64,000 bases of DNA, taken from positions 9,796,001 to 9,860,000 of the forward strand of contig NZ_CP107880.1 of the NCBI RefSeq assembly GCF_036013745.1. Reading direction: 5' to 3'. Numbering within the stretch: the first letter of the stretch is position 1; each line of letters starts with the position of its first letter. The notes under the pieces were generated by a model. That model was not told the origin of the DNA. It did not search any database and saw nothing but the letters and a program-made list of their open reading frames with translations. Positions 42,770-51,764 of this stretch are shown here, in pieces. Source of the DNA: Streptomyces sp. NBC_00483 (GTDB lineage: Bacteria; Actinomycetota; Actinomycetes; Streptomycetales; Streptomycetaceae). A program made the position numbers and the translations under genes.

Positions 42770-43900
42770 ATGATGACCGACACCCCGAAGTCCCCGAGCA
42801 CCTGCCTGCCCGTCGAACGCCTCGACGTCAGCGCCTACACGGTGCCCACCGACGCCCCCGAAGCCGATGCCACCCTCGCCTGGGACACCACGACGATCGT
42901 CTTCGTCGAGGCCAGGGCCGGCGGTCTCACCGGCATCGGCTGGACCTATGCGCCACCGGCCGCCGCCGATGTCGTCCGCGACCAACTCGCCGGGCTCGTC
43001 GAGGGACGCGACGCCTTCGACATCCCCGCCGCCCACGTGGCGCAGTGCCAGGGCGTCCGCAACGCGGGCAGGCCCGGCATCGCGTCCTGCGCGATCTCCG
43101 CCGTCGACCTCGCCCTGTGGGACCTCAAGGCCCGCCTCATGGACCTCCCGCTCGTCCGCCTCCTCGGCGCGGCACGGGACACCGTCCCCGTCTACGGCAG
43201 CGGCGGCTTCACCACGTACCACGACAGCCACCTGGCCGCCCAACTCAGCGGCTGGGTGCACGGCCAGCACATCCCCCAGGTCAAGATAAAGATCGGCGAG
43301 GCCTGCGGCCGGTCGGTGCCCCGCGACCTCCAAAGGGTCCGCAGTGCCCGCAAAGTCATCGGCGGGGACGCCGAGTTGTACGTCGACGCGGCCGGCGGCT
43401 ACAACCGCAAGCAGGCGATCCGCGTCGGCGAGGCGCTCGTCCCCCACGGCGTCGGCTGGTTCGAGGAACCCGTCTCCTCCGACGACCTCACAGGACTCCG
43501 CCTCGTCCGCGACGCCCTCGTCTGCGACGTCACCGCCGGCGAATACGGCTACGACCTCCCGTACTTCGCCCGCATGATCGCCGCGGGCGCCGTCGACTGC
43601 CTCCAGGTCGACGTGACCCGCTGCGGAGGCATCACCGAATTCCTCCGCGCCGCCTCCCTCGCCCACGCCCACGGCCTGGAGATCTCGGCCCACTGCGCCC
43701 CGCACGCCCACGCGGACGTGGCGGCAGCGGTCCCGAACCTCCGCCACGTCGAGTGGTTCCACGACCACGTCCGGATCGAGTCGATGTTCTTCGCGGGCGT
43801 CCTGGACCCCTCGGGCGGAACGGTCCGCCCAGGCCAGAACGGCCCGGGCAACGGCCTGATCCTGCGAAGCGAGGAGGTGGAGGAGTACCGGGTCGCGTGA
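42770..43900 (+). CDS. Enolase-superfamily (mandelate racemase/muconate-lactonizing type) enzyme
   Basis: 376 residues. The capping domain is about 1-125. In the barrel, KIKIG supplies the K-x-K base at the end of strand 2. Asp in YVDAAGGYN, Glu in WFEEPVSSDD and Glu in AGEYGYD would be the Mg ligands. A further DVTRCGGITEFLRAA stretch and HCAPHAH, with the His of a His-Asp pair, follow. This pattern fits an acid-sugar dehydratase or a racemase; exact specificity is unknown. It lies 17 bases after the F420-type oxidoreductase gene. The upstream open frame lacks a good start before ATG 42770. Confidence 0.88.
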   Translation: MMTDTPKSPSTCLPVERLDVSAYTVPTDAPEADATLAWDTTTIVFVEARAGGLTGIGWTYAPPAAADVVRDQLAGLVEGRDAFDIPAAHVAQCQGVRNAGRPGIASCAISAVDLALWDLKARLMDLPLVRLLGAARDTVPVYGSGGFTTYHDSHLAAQLSGWVHGQHIPQVKIKIGEACGRSVPRDLQRVRSARKVIGGDAELYVDAAGGYNRKQAIRVGEALVPHGVGWFEEPVSSDDLTGLRLVRDALVCDVTAGEYGYDLPYFARMIAAGAVDCLQVDVTRCGGITEFLRAASLAHAHGLEISAHCAPHAHADVAAAVPNLRHVEWFHDHVRIESMFFAGVLDPSGGTVRPGQNGPGNGLILRSEEVEEYRVA

Positions 43901-43989
43901 GCACTTCAAGCCCCAGGTGACCGGTTTGACGCTCCCCGATCCGGCTACCCGCCCCCAAGCCGTACGTCCCCTGGAAAGGAGCCGGGCCG

Positions 43990-44484
43990 GTGACCTCCCT
44001 GGCGAAGCATCCACACTCATACGCCGAGGACTCCCCGGGCGCCGACCGTGCCCTGATGACCGAACCACCCAAGGACGACCTCGTCCGCTTCCTCGAGGAC
44101 CGCTTCGCCTGCGCGCAGTCGTGCACGGAGTGCGCCCGCGCCTGCGCCCTGCTGGTCAGCTCCACCGACCTGGGCCCCGCCGCCCCGCACGTGCACGGCC
44201 CCGTGCGCCCGGTCCCGGACGAGGGCCAGGAAAAGGCCGACGCACCGCACGGCCTGCGGCGCGCGCTGCTCCTCAGCGTCGAGGTGTGCGACGCGACCTG
44301 CCGACTGCTGTCGGAGGAGGCACACCAGGACGAGTACGGGATCCGGCTCCAGGTCGAGTGGTGCCGAGCAGTAGCCCTGGAGTGCGCGCACGTCTGCGAC
44401 CGCACGCGCGACGCGGCCGACTGCGCCGAACAGTGCCGGGCCTGCGCGCGGGCATGCACGGACTTCCTCGCGACCCTCGGCTGA
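43990..44484 (+). CDS. Cys-rich four-helix-bundle protein (DUF326/copper-storage-like)
   Basis: 164 residues from GTG 43990. Cysteines appear in the spacing typical of DUF326 ferredoxin-like/Csp proteins: CAQSCTECARAC (about 40-51), CDATC near 100, then WC, EC, VC and CAEQCRACARAC toward the end. In Csp proteins such Cys line the inside of a four-helix bundle and store Cu(I). The number of Cys here (about 15) would allow that. Without a signal peptide it would be cytosolic. It stands alone between the enolase-like and ACAD genes. Confidence 0.8.
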   Translation: MTSLAKHPHSYAEDSPGADRALMTEPPKDDLVRFLEDRFACAQSCTECARACALLVSSTDLGPAAPHVHGPVRPVPDEGQEKADAPHGLRRALLLSVEVCDATCRLLSEEAHQDEYGIRLQVEWCRAVALECAHVCDRTRDAADCAEQCRACARACTDFLATLG

Positions 44485-44604
44485 CGTTCCATCAGTTCCC
44501 GCGGTCCACGGCATTCCCTATTTCTGGAACGCGTTCTACTGTGTGCGCCGTCAGGCTGGCGCAAGCCGGCTCCCGGACCACGCAGTCGAACGCCAGGAGG
44601 GGCC

Positions 44605-45783
44605 GTGCACCTCGAATACACGCCTGAGCAGCAGCAGTTGCGCACCGAGCTGCGTGCCTACTTCGCCGAGCTCGTACCCGAGAACGCGTACGCGCGCTAC
44701 GAGGACCCGGCCGCGCAGAAGCGGTTCTACCGGGAGACGGTGCGCAGGCTCGGCAGTGACGGGTGGCTCGGCGTGGGCTGGCCGAAGGAGTACGGGGGCC
44801 GTGGCCTGTCCCCGATGGAACAGTTCATCTTCTTCGACGAGGCGGCGCAGGCGGGCGTGCCGCTGCCGCTGATGGCGCTGAACACCGTCGGTCCGACGAT
44901 CATGCAGTTCGGGACCGACGAGCAGAAGGATTTCTTCCTGCCGAAGATCCTCTCCGGCGAGCTCGACTTCGCGATCGGCTACAGCGAGCCCGACGCGGGC
45001 ACCGACCTCGCGGCGCTCAAGACCCGTGCGGTCAGGGACGGTGATGACTATGTCGTCAACGGCCAGAAGATCTGGACGACCAACGGGGACACGGCCGACT
45101 GGGTCTGGCTCGCCGTCCGCACCGACCCGGACGCGCCCTCGCACAAGGGCATCACCATGCTCCTCGTCCCGACGAGCGACCCCGGCTACTCCTGCACCGT
45201 CATCAACACCCTCGCCTCGCACGACACCACGGCCAGCTACTACGAGAACATCCGCGTCCCGGTCTCCCGCCGGGTGGGCGAGGAGAACAAGGGCTGGCGG
45301 CTGATCACCAACCAGCTCAACCACGAACGCGTCACGCTGGCCGCCCACGGCACCATGGCGATCCGCGCCCTGCACGACGTGCAGCGCTGGGCCATGGAGA
45401 CGAAACTCGCCGACGGCCGCCGCGTCATCGACCTCGGCTGGGTCAGGAAGCGCCTCGCCCAGACCCACACCAAGCTCGACGCGATGAAGCTCCTCAACTG
45501 GCAGATGGTGAACGCCGTTCAGCAGGGCACCCTCCTCCCGCAGGACGCCTCCGCCGTCAAGGTCTACGGCTCCGAGGCCCGCAGGGACGCGTACGCCTGG
45601 CTGATGGAGGTGGTGGGCGCGGCGGGCGCGCTCAAGGAGGGCAGCGCGGGCACCGTCCTGCACGGGGAGCTGGAACGCGGCTACCGGTCGGCGGTCATCT
45701 TCACGTTCGGCGGCGGGAACAACGAGATCCAGCGGGAGATCATCTCGTGGATCGGTCTCGGGATGCCGAGGGTGCGGCGCTGA
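44605..45783 (+). CDS. Acyl-CoA dehydrogenase
   Basis: 392 residues from GTG 44605. FAD-binding marks are GYSEPDAGTDLAALKTRAV (the GxSEPxxGTD motif) and IWTTNGDTADWVWLAV. The C-terminus has FGGGNNEIQREIISWIGLGMPR, the usual FAD/acyl ending of FadE proteins. It would introduce an alpha-beta double bond and reduce ETF. No partner gene is nearby, but the catalytic Glu of the IVD/MCAD class is not certain from eye. It overlaps the convergent phosphatase-fold gene by 44 bases. Confidence 0.93.
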   Translation: MHLEYTPEQQQLRTELRAYFAELVPENAYARYEDPAAQKRFYRETVRRLGSDGWLGVGWPKEYGGRGLSPMEQFIFFDEAAQAGVPLPLMALNTVGPTIMQFGTDEQKDFFLPKILSGELDFAIGYSEPDAGTDLAALKTRAVRDGDDYVVNGQKIWTTNGDTADWVWLAVRTDPDAPSHKGITMLLVPTSDPGYSCTVINTLASHDTTASYYENIRVPVSRRVGEENKGWRLITNQLNHERVTLAAHGTMAIRALHDVQRWAMETKLADGRRVIDLGWVRKRLAQTHTKLDAMKLLNWQMVNAVQQGTLLPQDASAVKVYGSEARRDAYAWLMEVVGAAGALKEGSAGTVLHGELERGYRSAVIFTFGGGNNEIQREIISWIGLGMPRVRR

Positions 45784-46768
45784 CCGGATCGTCCAGGGCG
45801 ATCCGGGCGAGAACGGGAAGGTGGTCACTGCCGGTCGCGGGCAGGGTGCGGATGGGGCCGACGTTCGCCGAGCGGGCCATGATCTGGTCGATCCGGGCGA
45901 CGGGGAACGCGGCGGGGTAGCTGAAGGTGAACCCACGATCCGGTACGTCCAGTTGTGAGGTCAGCGGGGCGAGGCCGCGGTCGTCCACCGTTCCGTTGAA
46001 GTCGCCGACGACGAGGACCGTGTCGGTCTTCTCGGCGGCGACCTCCGCGCCGAGCCGGCGGGCGCTCTCGTCCCGCCACGCCGACTTCAGGCCACTGACG
46101 CCGAGCCGTACCGAGGGCAGATGGGCGACGTACACGGCGATGTCGCGCTGCGGGGCCTCGACGACCGCGCGCAGGCCGCGATTCCACGGCTCCGTGATCC
46201 CGGCGGGCTTGATGTCCGCGGCCCGGACGCCGGTGAGCGGGTACCTCGACCAGAGGCCGACGGTGCCGACCACCGCGTGGTGCGGATGGCTCGCGGCGAG
46301 ACCGCGCTCGTACACCGCGCGGGCCTTGGGCAGCAGCTCTTCCAGGGCGATGAGGTCGGGGGACGGCCCGGACAGCTCGTGCGCCATGCCCTGCGGGTCG
46401 GTGTTCTCGTCACTGACGTTGTGCTGCACGACGACAAGGTCGTGCCCGTCGGACCGGGGCTCGGGCAGCAGTACGCCGCATTGGTGGGCCCAGACCGCCG
46501 TCGCCGGCAGCACAGCCAGCATCGCGAGCGGCGCTCGGCGCAGCAGCCCCAGGCCGAAGAGGACGACCAGGACCACCCAGGACCACGGCAGGAACGACTC
46601 CACCAGGCTCCCCAGCCGCCCCGGCGTGTTCGGAACCTGCCGGTGGAAGAGCAGCACGAGCGCGGTCACGACGGCGAACGCCGCGAGCACCCGGCCGCGA
46701 CGCCACCGCGGGCGTCTGTCGCCCGCACCGTCCGTGGATGCCGCCGTCCCGTCGCCCCGCTCGCTCAT
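45740..46768 (-). CDS. Membrane-anchored endonuclease/exonuclease/phosphatase-fold protein
   Basis: 342 residues. An N-terminal cytosolic Arg-rich segment (RRPRWRRGR) is followed by three TM segments (27-40, 57-75, 81-95) and an EEP catalytic domain: VVVQHNVSDENTDP, LIALEEL (metal Glu), VYVAHLPS, VVGDFNGTVDD (Asp-Asn pair) and the final GSDHLPVLA (Asp-His). The domain faces the outside. Similar proteins are called vancomycin-resistance-like (VanJ) membrane phosphatases in Streptomyces, acting on undecaprenyl- or teichoic-type phosphates; that identity is possible only. Confidence 0.87.
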   Translation of the reverse strand: MSERGDGTAASTDGAGDRRPRWRRGRVLAAFAVVTALVLLFHRQVPNTPGRLGSLVESFLPWSWVVLVVLFGLGLLRRAPLAMLAVLPATAVWAHQCGVLLPEPRSDGHDLVVVQHNVSDENTDPQGMAHELSGPSPDLIALEELLPKARAVYERGLAASHPHHAVVGTVGLWSRYPLTGVRAADIKPAGITEPWNRGLRAVVEAPQRDIAVYVAHLPSVRLGVSGLKSAWRDESARRLGAEVAAEKTDTVLVVGDFNGTVDDRGLAPLTSQLDVPDRGFTFSYPAAFPVARIDQIMARSANVGPIRTLPATGSDHLPVLARIALDDPVSAAPSASRDRSTR

Positions 46769-46883
46769 GTCTCCCCGCCCGCTCGCCCGTTGCCCGTTCC
46801 CTGATCGTCAGGACGAGTCCGCCGTTGATCGGGTTCCGGTCCGTCCCATGTGCGTACGCTGCGAACAGGAGGTGCTGTGCGAC

Positions 46884-47765
46884 ATGAGCGAAGCGGACCC
46901 CGGGCTCTTCGGCCCCGACTCGGTGACCTGGCAGCTGCACGCCGACCCGATGATGTGGGTCGCGGGCGTGCGCGCCCTGTACTTCCAGGCGCTGCACCCG
47001 CGCGCCGTGCGCGGCGTCATGCAGAACTCCGACTTCCGGCGCGACGCCTGGGGACGGCTGATGCGGACCGCGGGCTTCGTCGGCACGACGACGTACGGGA
47101 CGAGCGAGGCCGCCGAGAAGGCCGGCGCGCGCGTGCGGCGGATCCACAGCCACCTGGGGGTGACCGACCCGGACACGGGGGAGCGCTACGGCGTCGACGA
47201 ACCCGAGTTGCTGCTGTGGGTGCACTGCGCCGAGATCGACTCCTATCTGCACGTCGCGCGCCGCTCCGGCTTCCGCCTCACCGAGGCGCAGGCCGACCGG
47301 TACGTAGCCGAGCACCGGACCAGCGCCCGGCTCGTCGGCCTCGCCCCGGAGAAGGTTCCGGGCAGCCAGGCGGAGTTGGCGGCGTACTTCGAGTCCGTAC
47401 GCCCTGAGCTGGCCGCCGGGCCCGAGGCGCGCGACGTCGACGCCTTTCTGCAGCGGCCGCCCACCCACCTGTTGCTGATCCCCGCGCGCGAAGTCCTCTG
47501 GCGGCGCGTGGCCGGCCTCGCGTACGCCTCCCTGCCGCCGTACGCCCATGAGTTGTACGGCAGACAAGCCCCCGAACCGGGCGCCGTCACGCGCCGAATG
47601 CGCGCCACGGGCACCGCGCTGCGCCTGATTCCCGCCCGTGTGCGATGGCAACTGCCGCCGAAACACATCCTGCGGGCCATGGGGAGACTCGGTGTGGACG
47701 CCCGCCCTGCCCCGTACAAAGTCGACAGAGGGGAAGCCATACTGGACGGGCCGGGGAGGGCGTAG
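46884..47765 (+). CDS. DUF2236/MpaB-type oxygenase-like protein
   Basis: 293 residues from ATG 46884; GGAGG lies 11 bases upstream, and ATG 46848 is another in-frame choice. It opens FGPDSVTWQLHADPMMWVAGVRALYFQALHPRAVRGV (in part: LYFQALHP), a hallmark of DUF2236. LLWVHCAEIDSYLHVARR, with the second conserved histidine, follows. The family includes latex-clearing-type and MpaB oxygenases that bind heme. The substrate is unknown. It is divergent from the EEP-fold gene. Confidence 0.85.
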   Translation: MSEADPGLFGPDSVTWQLHADPMMWVAGVRALYFQALHPRAVRGVMQNSDFRRDAWGRLMRTAGFVGTTTYGTSEAAEKAGARVRRIHSHLGVTDPDTGERYGVDEPELLLWVHCAEIDSYLHVARRSGFRLTEAQADRYVAEHRTSARLVGLAPEKVPGSQAELAAYFESVRPELAAGPEARDVDAFLQRPPTHLLLIPAREVLWRRVAGLAYASLPPYAHELYGRQAPEPGAVTRRMRATGTALRLIPARVRWQLPPKHILRAMGRLGVDARPAPYKVDRGEAILDGPGRA

Positions 47766-47791
47766 CGACGCGACGGGGGCGACGGCGGGAG

Positions 47792-50104
47792 ATGCCAGGG
47801 GTGGGGGAGACGCGGGACGTCAGGCTGATCCACGGGCGGTATCAGCTGCTCGACCTGATCGGCAGAGGCGGCATGGGCGAGGTCTGGCGGGCGCGCGACG
47901 AGGCGCTCGGCCGGCACGTCGCCGTGAAGTGCCTCAAGCCGCTCGGACCCGAGCGCGACCAGAGCTTCACCCGCATCCTGCGGGAGCGCTTCCGCAGGGA
48001 GGCGCGGGTCGCCGCCGCGCTCCAGCACCGGGGCATCACGGTCGTGCACGACTTCGGCGAGTACGAGGGCATTCTCTATCTCGTCATGGAGCTGCTCGAC
48101 GGGAAGAACTTGAGCCAGCTCCTCGACGACAATCGGCACCTCCCCCTGCCCGTGGGCGAGATCGTCGACATGGCCGAACAGGTCGCCTCCGCCCTCGCCT
48201 ACACCCATGAACAGGGCGTCGTGCACCGCGATCTGAAGCCCGCGAACATCATGCGGCTCGGTGACGGCACCGCAAAGATCTGCGACTTCGGCATCGCCCG
48301 GCTCGGCCACGACATCGGGTTCACCGCACGCCTCACCGGCACCGGCGTCGCCATGGGGACCCCGCACTACATGTCGCCCGAACAGATCGGCGGCGACCAG
48401 GTCGACGAGCGCAGCGACCTGTACTCGCTGGGATGCGTGCTCTACGAAGTGGCCACGGGCGCCCCGCCGTTCGACCTCGAGGACGCGTGGTCCGTGCTCG
48501 TCGGGCACCGCGACACCGAACCAGCGGCGCCGCGCGGGCACCGGCCCGAGCTGCCCGGCTATCTCGACCGGATCATCCTGGACCTGCTCGCCAAGGACCC
48601 CGAGGAACGGCCGCGTGACGCCCGGGAGTTGGAGCGCCGGATCACGCAAGGCGCGCGGCCGGGACCCGGGACGTACGTGCCGACGGTGCGGGCGCCACAG
48701 ATCGAGCCGCGCACGGACCCGCCCGTACGCGAACAGCCGCAACTGCCGCAACAGCCCGTACGGGAGCAGCCCGGGCAGCCCCGCGAGCCCCGGCTGCCCT
48801 CCTGGACCCGCGGCATGACCACAGGACACAAGGCCACCGCGGGCCCCGGCCCGCGCGTCACACCCCCGGACACCGCGGCCGGGCTCTCCGGAGAGTGGAT
48901 CCCGCGCGACGGCGACCACACGCCCGCCGCGCCGGAGGTGGTCCAACGCCCCACTCCCGCCCCGGAACTGCTCGCCACCCTCGCCTCCCGGCACAACGCG
49001 GGGCTCAGCCTCGGCCGGCTCGAGCGCTGGGCCGAGGCGGGCGAGGTGCACCGCTCGGTCGCCGCCGAGCGGGAGCACGCCCTCGGGCCCGATCACCCCG
49101 ACACCCTCGCCAGCCGCTACGAGGTCGCCTTCACCCTCAGCCGCACCGGGCGGGCCGCCGACGCGCTGCGCGAGTACCGGGGCGTCGTCGAGGGACGCGA
49201 GCGGGTGCTGGGACCCGAGCACCCCGACACGCTCGGGGCGCGCCAGGAAGTCGCGTACGTCCTGGGAAAGTTGGGGCGACACTTCGAGGCGCACCAGGTG
49301 TACAGCACCGTCCTCGGCGCCCGTGAGCGGGCCATGGGGCCCGAGCACCCGGACACGCTGCGCTGCCGCCACAACCTCGCCTTCAACCTCAGCAGGCTCG
49401 GCCGCCTCGAGGACTCGTACCGGATGGCGGAGGAGGTGGCGGACGCGCGTGGCCGCGTGCTCGGCGCCGACCACCCCGACACGCTCGTCACACGCTGCGA
49501 GGTCGGCTACGCGCTGGGGCAGTTGGGGCGGTGGAGCGAGGCCCTCGGGACGTATCAGGAGGTCGCCCGGGCCAGGGCGCGGGCCCTCGGCGACGACCAC
49601 GCGGACACCCTCTCCGTCCGCTACGAAGTGGGCATCAGCCTCGGCCGGCTCGGCCGCAGCGCCGAGGCCCTGACGCTCTACCGCGACCTGATCGACGACC
49701 GTACGCGGGTCAGCGGGCCGCAGCACCCCGAGACGCTGCGCGCCCGGCACGGGCTCGGGGTGAACCTCGGGCGGCTGGCCCGCTGGGAGGAGGCCCTGTC
49801 GGAGGCCCGCGACGTGTGCGCGATCCGCGGGCGCGTGCTCGGCGCCGACCATCCGGACACGCTCGTCAGCCGCCGCGAGGTCGCCGTCGGCCTGGGCTGG
49901 CTCGGACGCTGGCAGGACGCCCTCGGGGAGTACCGCGCGGTGTCCACCGCTCGTGAGCGCGTCCTCGGCGAGGCCCACGCCAGCACCCTCGCCAGCCGCA
50001 ACGACGAGGCCCACTGCCTGGAGCAGCTCGGCCGCACGGCGGACGCGGTCGCCCTGTACCGAAGGGTCGCGGTGCTGCGCCAAGAAGGTGCGCCGCGCGC
50101 GTGA
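47792..50104 (+). CDS. Ser/Thr protein kinase fused to TPR repeats
   Basis: 770 residues from ATG 47792 (GTG 47801 is possible). The kinase domain (about 17-290) has IGRGGMGEVW, Lys46 in VAVK, catalytic H145-R-D147, D165-F-G and SPEQ. A Pro-rich linker (about 300-400) follows, and then eight units of exactly 42 residues, each with G-x-x-HPDTL or a close variant, form a kinesin-light-chain-like TPR array to the end. There is no TM segment, so unlike PknB it is soluble. The TPR block likely binds substrates. It is probably cytosolic signalling. Confidence 0.92.
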   Translation: MPGVGETRDVRLIHGRYQLLDLIGRGGMGEVWRARDEALGRHVAVKCLKPLGPERDQSFTRILRERFRREARVAAALQHRGITVVHDFGEYEGILYLVMELLDGKNLSQLLDDNRHLPLPVGEIVDMAEQVASALAYTHEQGVVHRDLKPANIMRLGDGTAKICDFGIARLGHDIGFTARLTGTGVAMGTPHYMSPEQIGGDQVDERSDLYSLGCVLYEVATGAPPFDLEDAWSVLVGHRDTEPAAPRGHRPELPGYLDRIILDLLAKDPEERPRDARELERRITQGARPGPGTYVPTVRAPQIEPRTDPPVREQPQLPQQPVREQPGQPREPRLPSWTRGMTTGHKATAGPGPRVTPPDTAAGLSGEWIPRDGDHTPAAPEVVQRPTPAPELLATLASRHNAGLSLGRLERWAEAGEVHRSVAAEREHALGPDHPDTLASRYEVAFTLSRTGRAADALREYRGVVEGRERVLGPEHPDTLGARQEVAYVLGKLGRHFEAHQVYSTVLGARERAMGPEHPDTLRCRHNLAFNLSRLGRLEDSYRMAEEVADARGRVLGADHPDTLVTRCEVGYALGQLGRWSEALGTYQEVARARARALGDDHADTLSVRYEVGISLGRLGRSAEALTLYRDLIDDRTRVSGPQHPETLRARHGLGVNLGRLARWEEALSEARDVCAIRGRVLGADHPDTLVSRREVAVGLGWLGRWQDALGEYRAVSTARERVLGEAHASTLASRNDEAHCLEQLGRTADAVALYRRVAVLRQEGAPRA

Positions 50105-50155
50105 CCGTGGGCCCGCCCTCTGGTCCACCGCGCGCGGCCCGTGTTACCAAGGGCC

Positions 50156-51715
50156 ATGCCCGCACATGATCTCCGCGCCCGCTACGACACGGTCGTCGTC
50201 GGCGGCGGCCACAACGGTCTGGTGGCCGCCGCCTATCTGGCCCGCGCAGGACAGTCCGTCGCCGTCGTCGAACGCCTCGGCACTACCGGCGGGGCCGCCG
50301 TCTCCACCCGCCCGTTCCCCGGCGTCGACGCCCGCCTCTCCCGCTACTCGTACCTCGTCAGCCTGCTGCCCAAGAAGATCGTGGCCGACCTGGGGCTGCG
50401 CTTCGCGACCGCGACCCGCGACGTCTCCTCGTACACCCCGACCGTCCGCGACGGGCGGCCGACGGGGCTGCTCGTCGGTGGCGGGGAGCAGCGGACGCGC
50501 GGCGCGTTCCGTGAACTCACGGGCAGCGACCAGGAGTACGAGGCGTGGAACCGCTTCTACGAGACGACCCGGCGCGTCGCAGAACGGGTCTTCCCGACGC
50601 TGACCGAGCCGCTGCCGTCAAGGGACGCGCTGCGCGAGCGGGTCGGCGACGAGGATGCCTGGCGGCTGCTGTTCGAGGACCCGATCGGCGTCGGCATCGA
50701 GGAGCACTTCACCGACGACCTGGTGCGCGGCGTCGTCCTCACCGACGCCCTGATCGGCACCTTCGCCGACGCCCACGACGCGTCCCTCGCCCAGAACCGC
50801 TGCTTCCTCTACCACGTGATCGGCAACGGCACGGGCGACTGGGACGTCCCCGTCGGCGGCATGGGCGCCCTCACGGACGCACTCGCCGCCGCGGCCCGCT
50901 CGGCCGGCGCCGACCTGGTCACCGGGCACGAGGTGACCCGGATCGAGACGGACGGCGCCGAGGCCGAGGTCACGTACAGGACGGCCGACTCCGAGGGCAC
51001 CGTCGCCGCCCGCAACGTCCTCGTCAACGCCTCACCGCAGGACCTCGCCCGGCTCACCGGCAGCGCCCCACCGGCCCCTGCAGAGGGCGCCCAGCTCAAG
51101 GTCAACATGCTGCTGAAGCGGCTGCCGCGCCTCAAGGACACCTCCGTCGACCCGCGCGAGGCGTTCGCCGGAACCTTCCATGTCGCGGAGGGGTACGGCC
51201 AGTTGGCCACGGCGCACGCCGAGGCCGCCGCGGGCGCCCTGCCCGGCGCGCCGCCCTCCGAGATCTACTGCCACTCGCTGACCGACCCGACGATCCTCGC
51301 CCCGGACCTGGTCGAACGCGGCTACCAGACGCTCACCCTGTTCGGCCTGCACACCCCGGCCCGGCTCTTCGCCGCCGACAACGACACGGCCCGCGCGGAC
51401 CTCCTGAAGGCCACGCTCGCCCAGCTCGACACCCACCTCGCCGAACCGGTCGAGGACTGTCTGGCCGAGGACGCGGACGGCCGGCCGTGCATCGAGGCGA
51501 AGACACCGCTCGACCTGGAGCGGGACCTGCGGCTGCCCGGCGGCAACATCTTCCACCGGGAGCTCTCGTTCCCGTACTCCTCGGAAGACACCGGCCGTTG
51601 GGGTGTGGAGACCGGCCACGCGAACGTCCTGCTGTGCGGCGCGGGCGCCGTGCGCGGCGGCGGGGTCAGCGGGATTCCGGGGCACAACGCCGCGATGGCG
51701 GTGCTCGGCCACTGA
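50156..51715 (+). CDS. Phytoene-dehydrogenase-like FAD oxidoreductase (PYROXD2-type)
   Basis: 519 residues. TVVVGGGHNGLVAAAYLARAGQSVAVVE at the N-terminus is the FAD Rossmann motif (GxGxxG form, GGGHNG). LFGLHTPARLF lies in the middle, and the C-terminal motif LLCGAGAVRGGGVSGIPGHNAAMAVLG closes the FAD site. It has the length and shape of CrtI-type desaturases but no carotenoid genes are adjacent, so it more likely belongs to the broad NAD(P)/FAD-dependent group. It lies 51 bases after the kinase gene. Confidence 0.88.
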   Translation: MPAHDLRARYDTVVVGGGHNGLVAAAYLARAGQSVAVVERLGTTGGAAVSTRPFPGVDARLSRYSYLVSLLPKKIVADLGLRFATATRDVSSYTPTVRDGRPTGLLVGGGEQRTRGAFRELTGSDQEYEAWNRFYETTRRVAERVFPTLTEPLPSRDALRERVGDEDAWRLLFEDPIGVGIEEHFTDDLVRGVVLTDALIGTFADAHDASLAQNRCFLYHVIGNGTGDWDVPVGGMGALTDALAAAARSAGADLVTGHEVTRIETDGAEAEVTYRTADSEGTVAARNVLVNASPQDLARLTGSAPPAPAEGAQLKVNMLLKRLPRLKDTSVDPREAFAGTFHVAEGYGQLATAHAEAAAGALPGAPPSEIYCHSLTDPTILAPDLVERGYQTLTLFGLHTPARLFAADNDTARADLLKATLAQLDTHLAEPVEDCLAEDADGRPCIEAKTPLDLERDLRLPGGNIFHRELSFPYSSEDTGRWGVETGHANVLLCGAGAVRGGGVSGIPGHNAAMAVLGH

Positions 51716-51744
51716 CCCCGGCCGCACGCGCGTAGACGCTAGGG

Positions 51745-51762
51745 CCTGTCGTTTGGATCAGG
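51745..51762. repeat. Dispersed 18-mer CCTGTCGTTTGGATCAGG, copy 2
   Basis: Identical to 22574-22591. It lies between two convergent stops and runs into CAGGAC-CTA-GTCCTG (51759-51773), a small hairpin whose loop holds the serine-hydrolase stop. Confidence 0.6.
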
Positions 51763-51764
51763 AC

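Noticed and set aside
47243..50128. Very long open frame (about 960 residues) on the minus strand across the kinase gene
   Set aside because: Composition is Gly/Ala/Val/Arg-rich without any domain; it is the mirror of the high third-position GC of the kinase frame, which has clear catalytic motifs.
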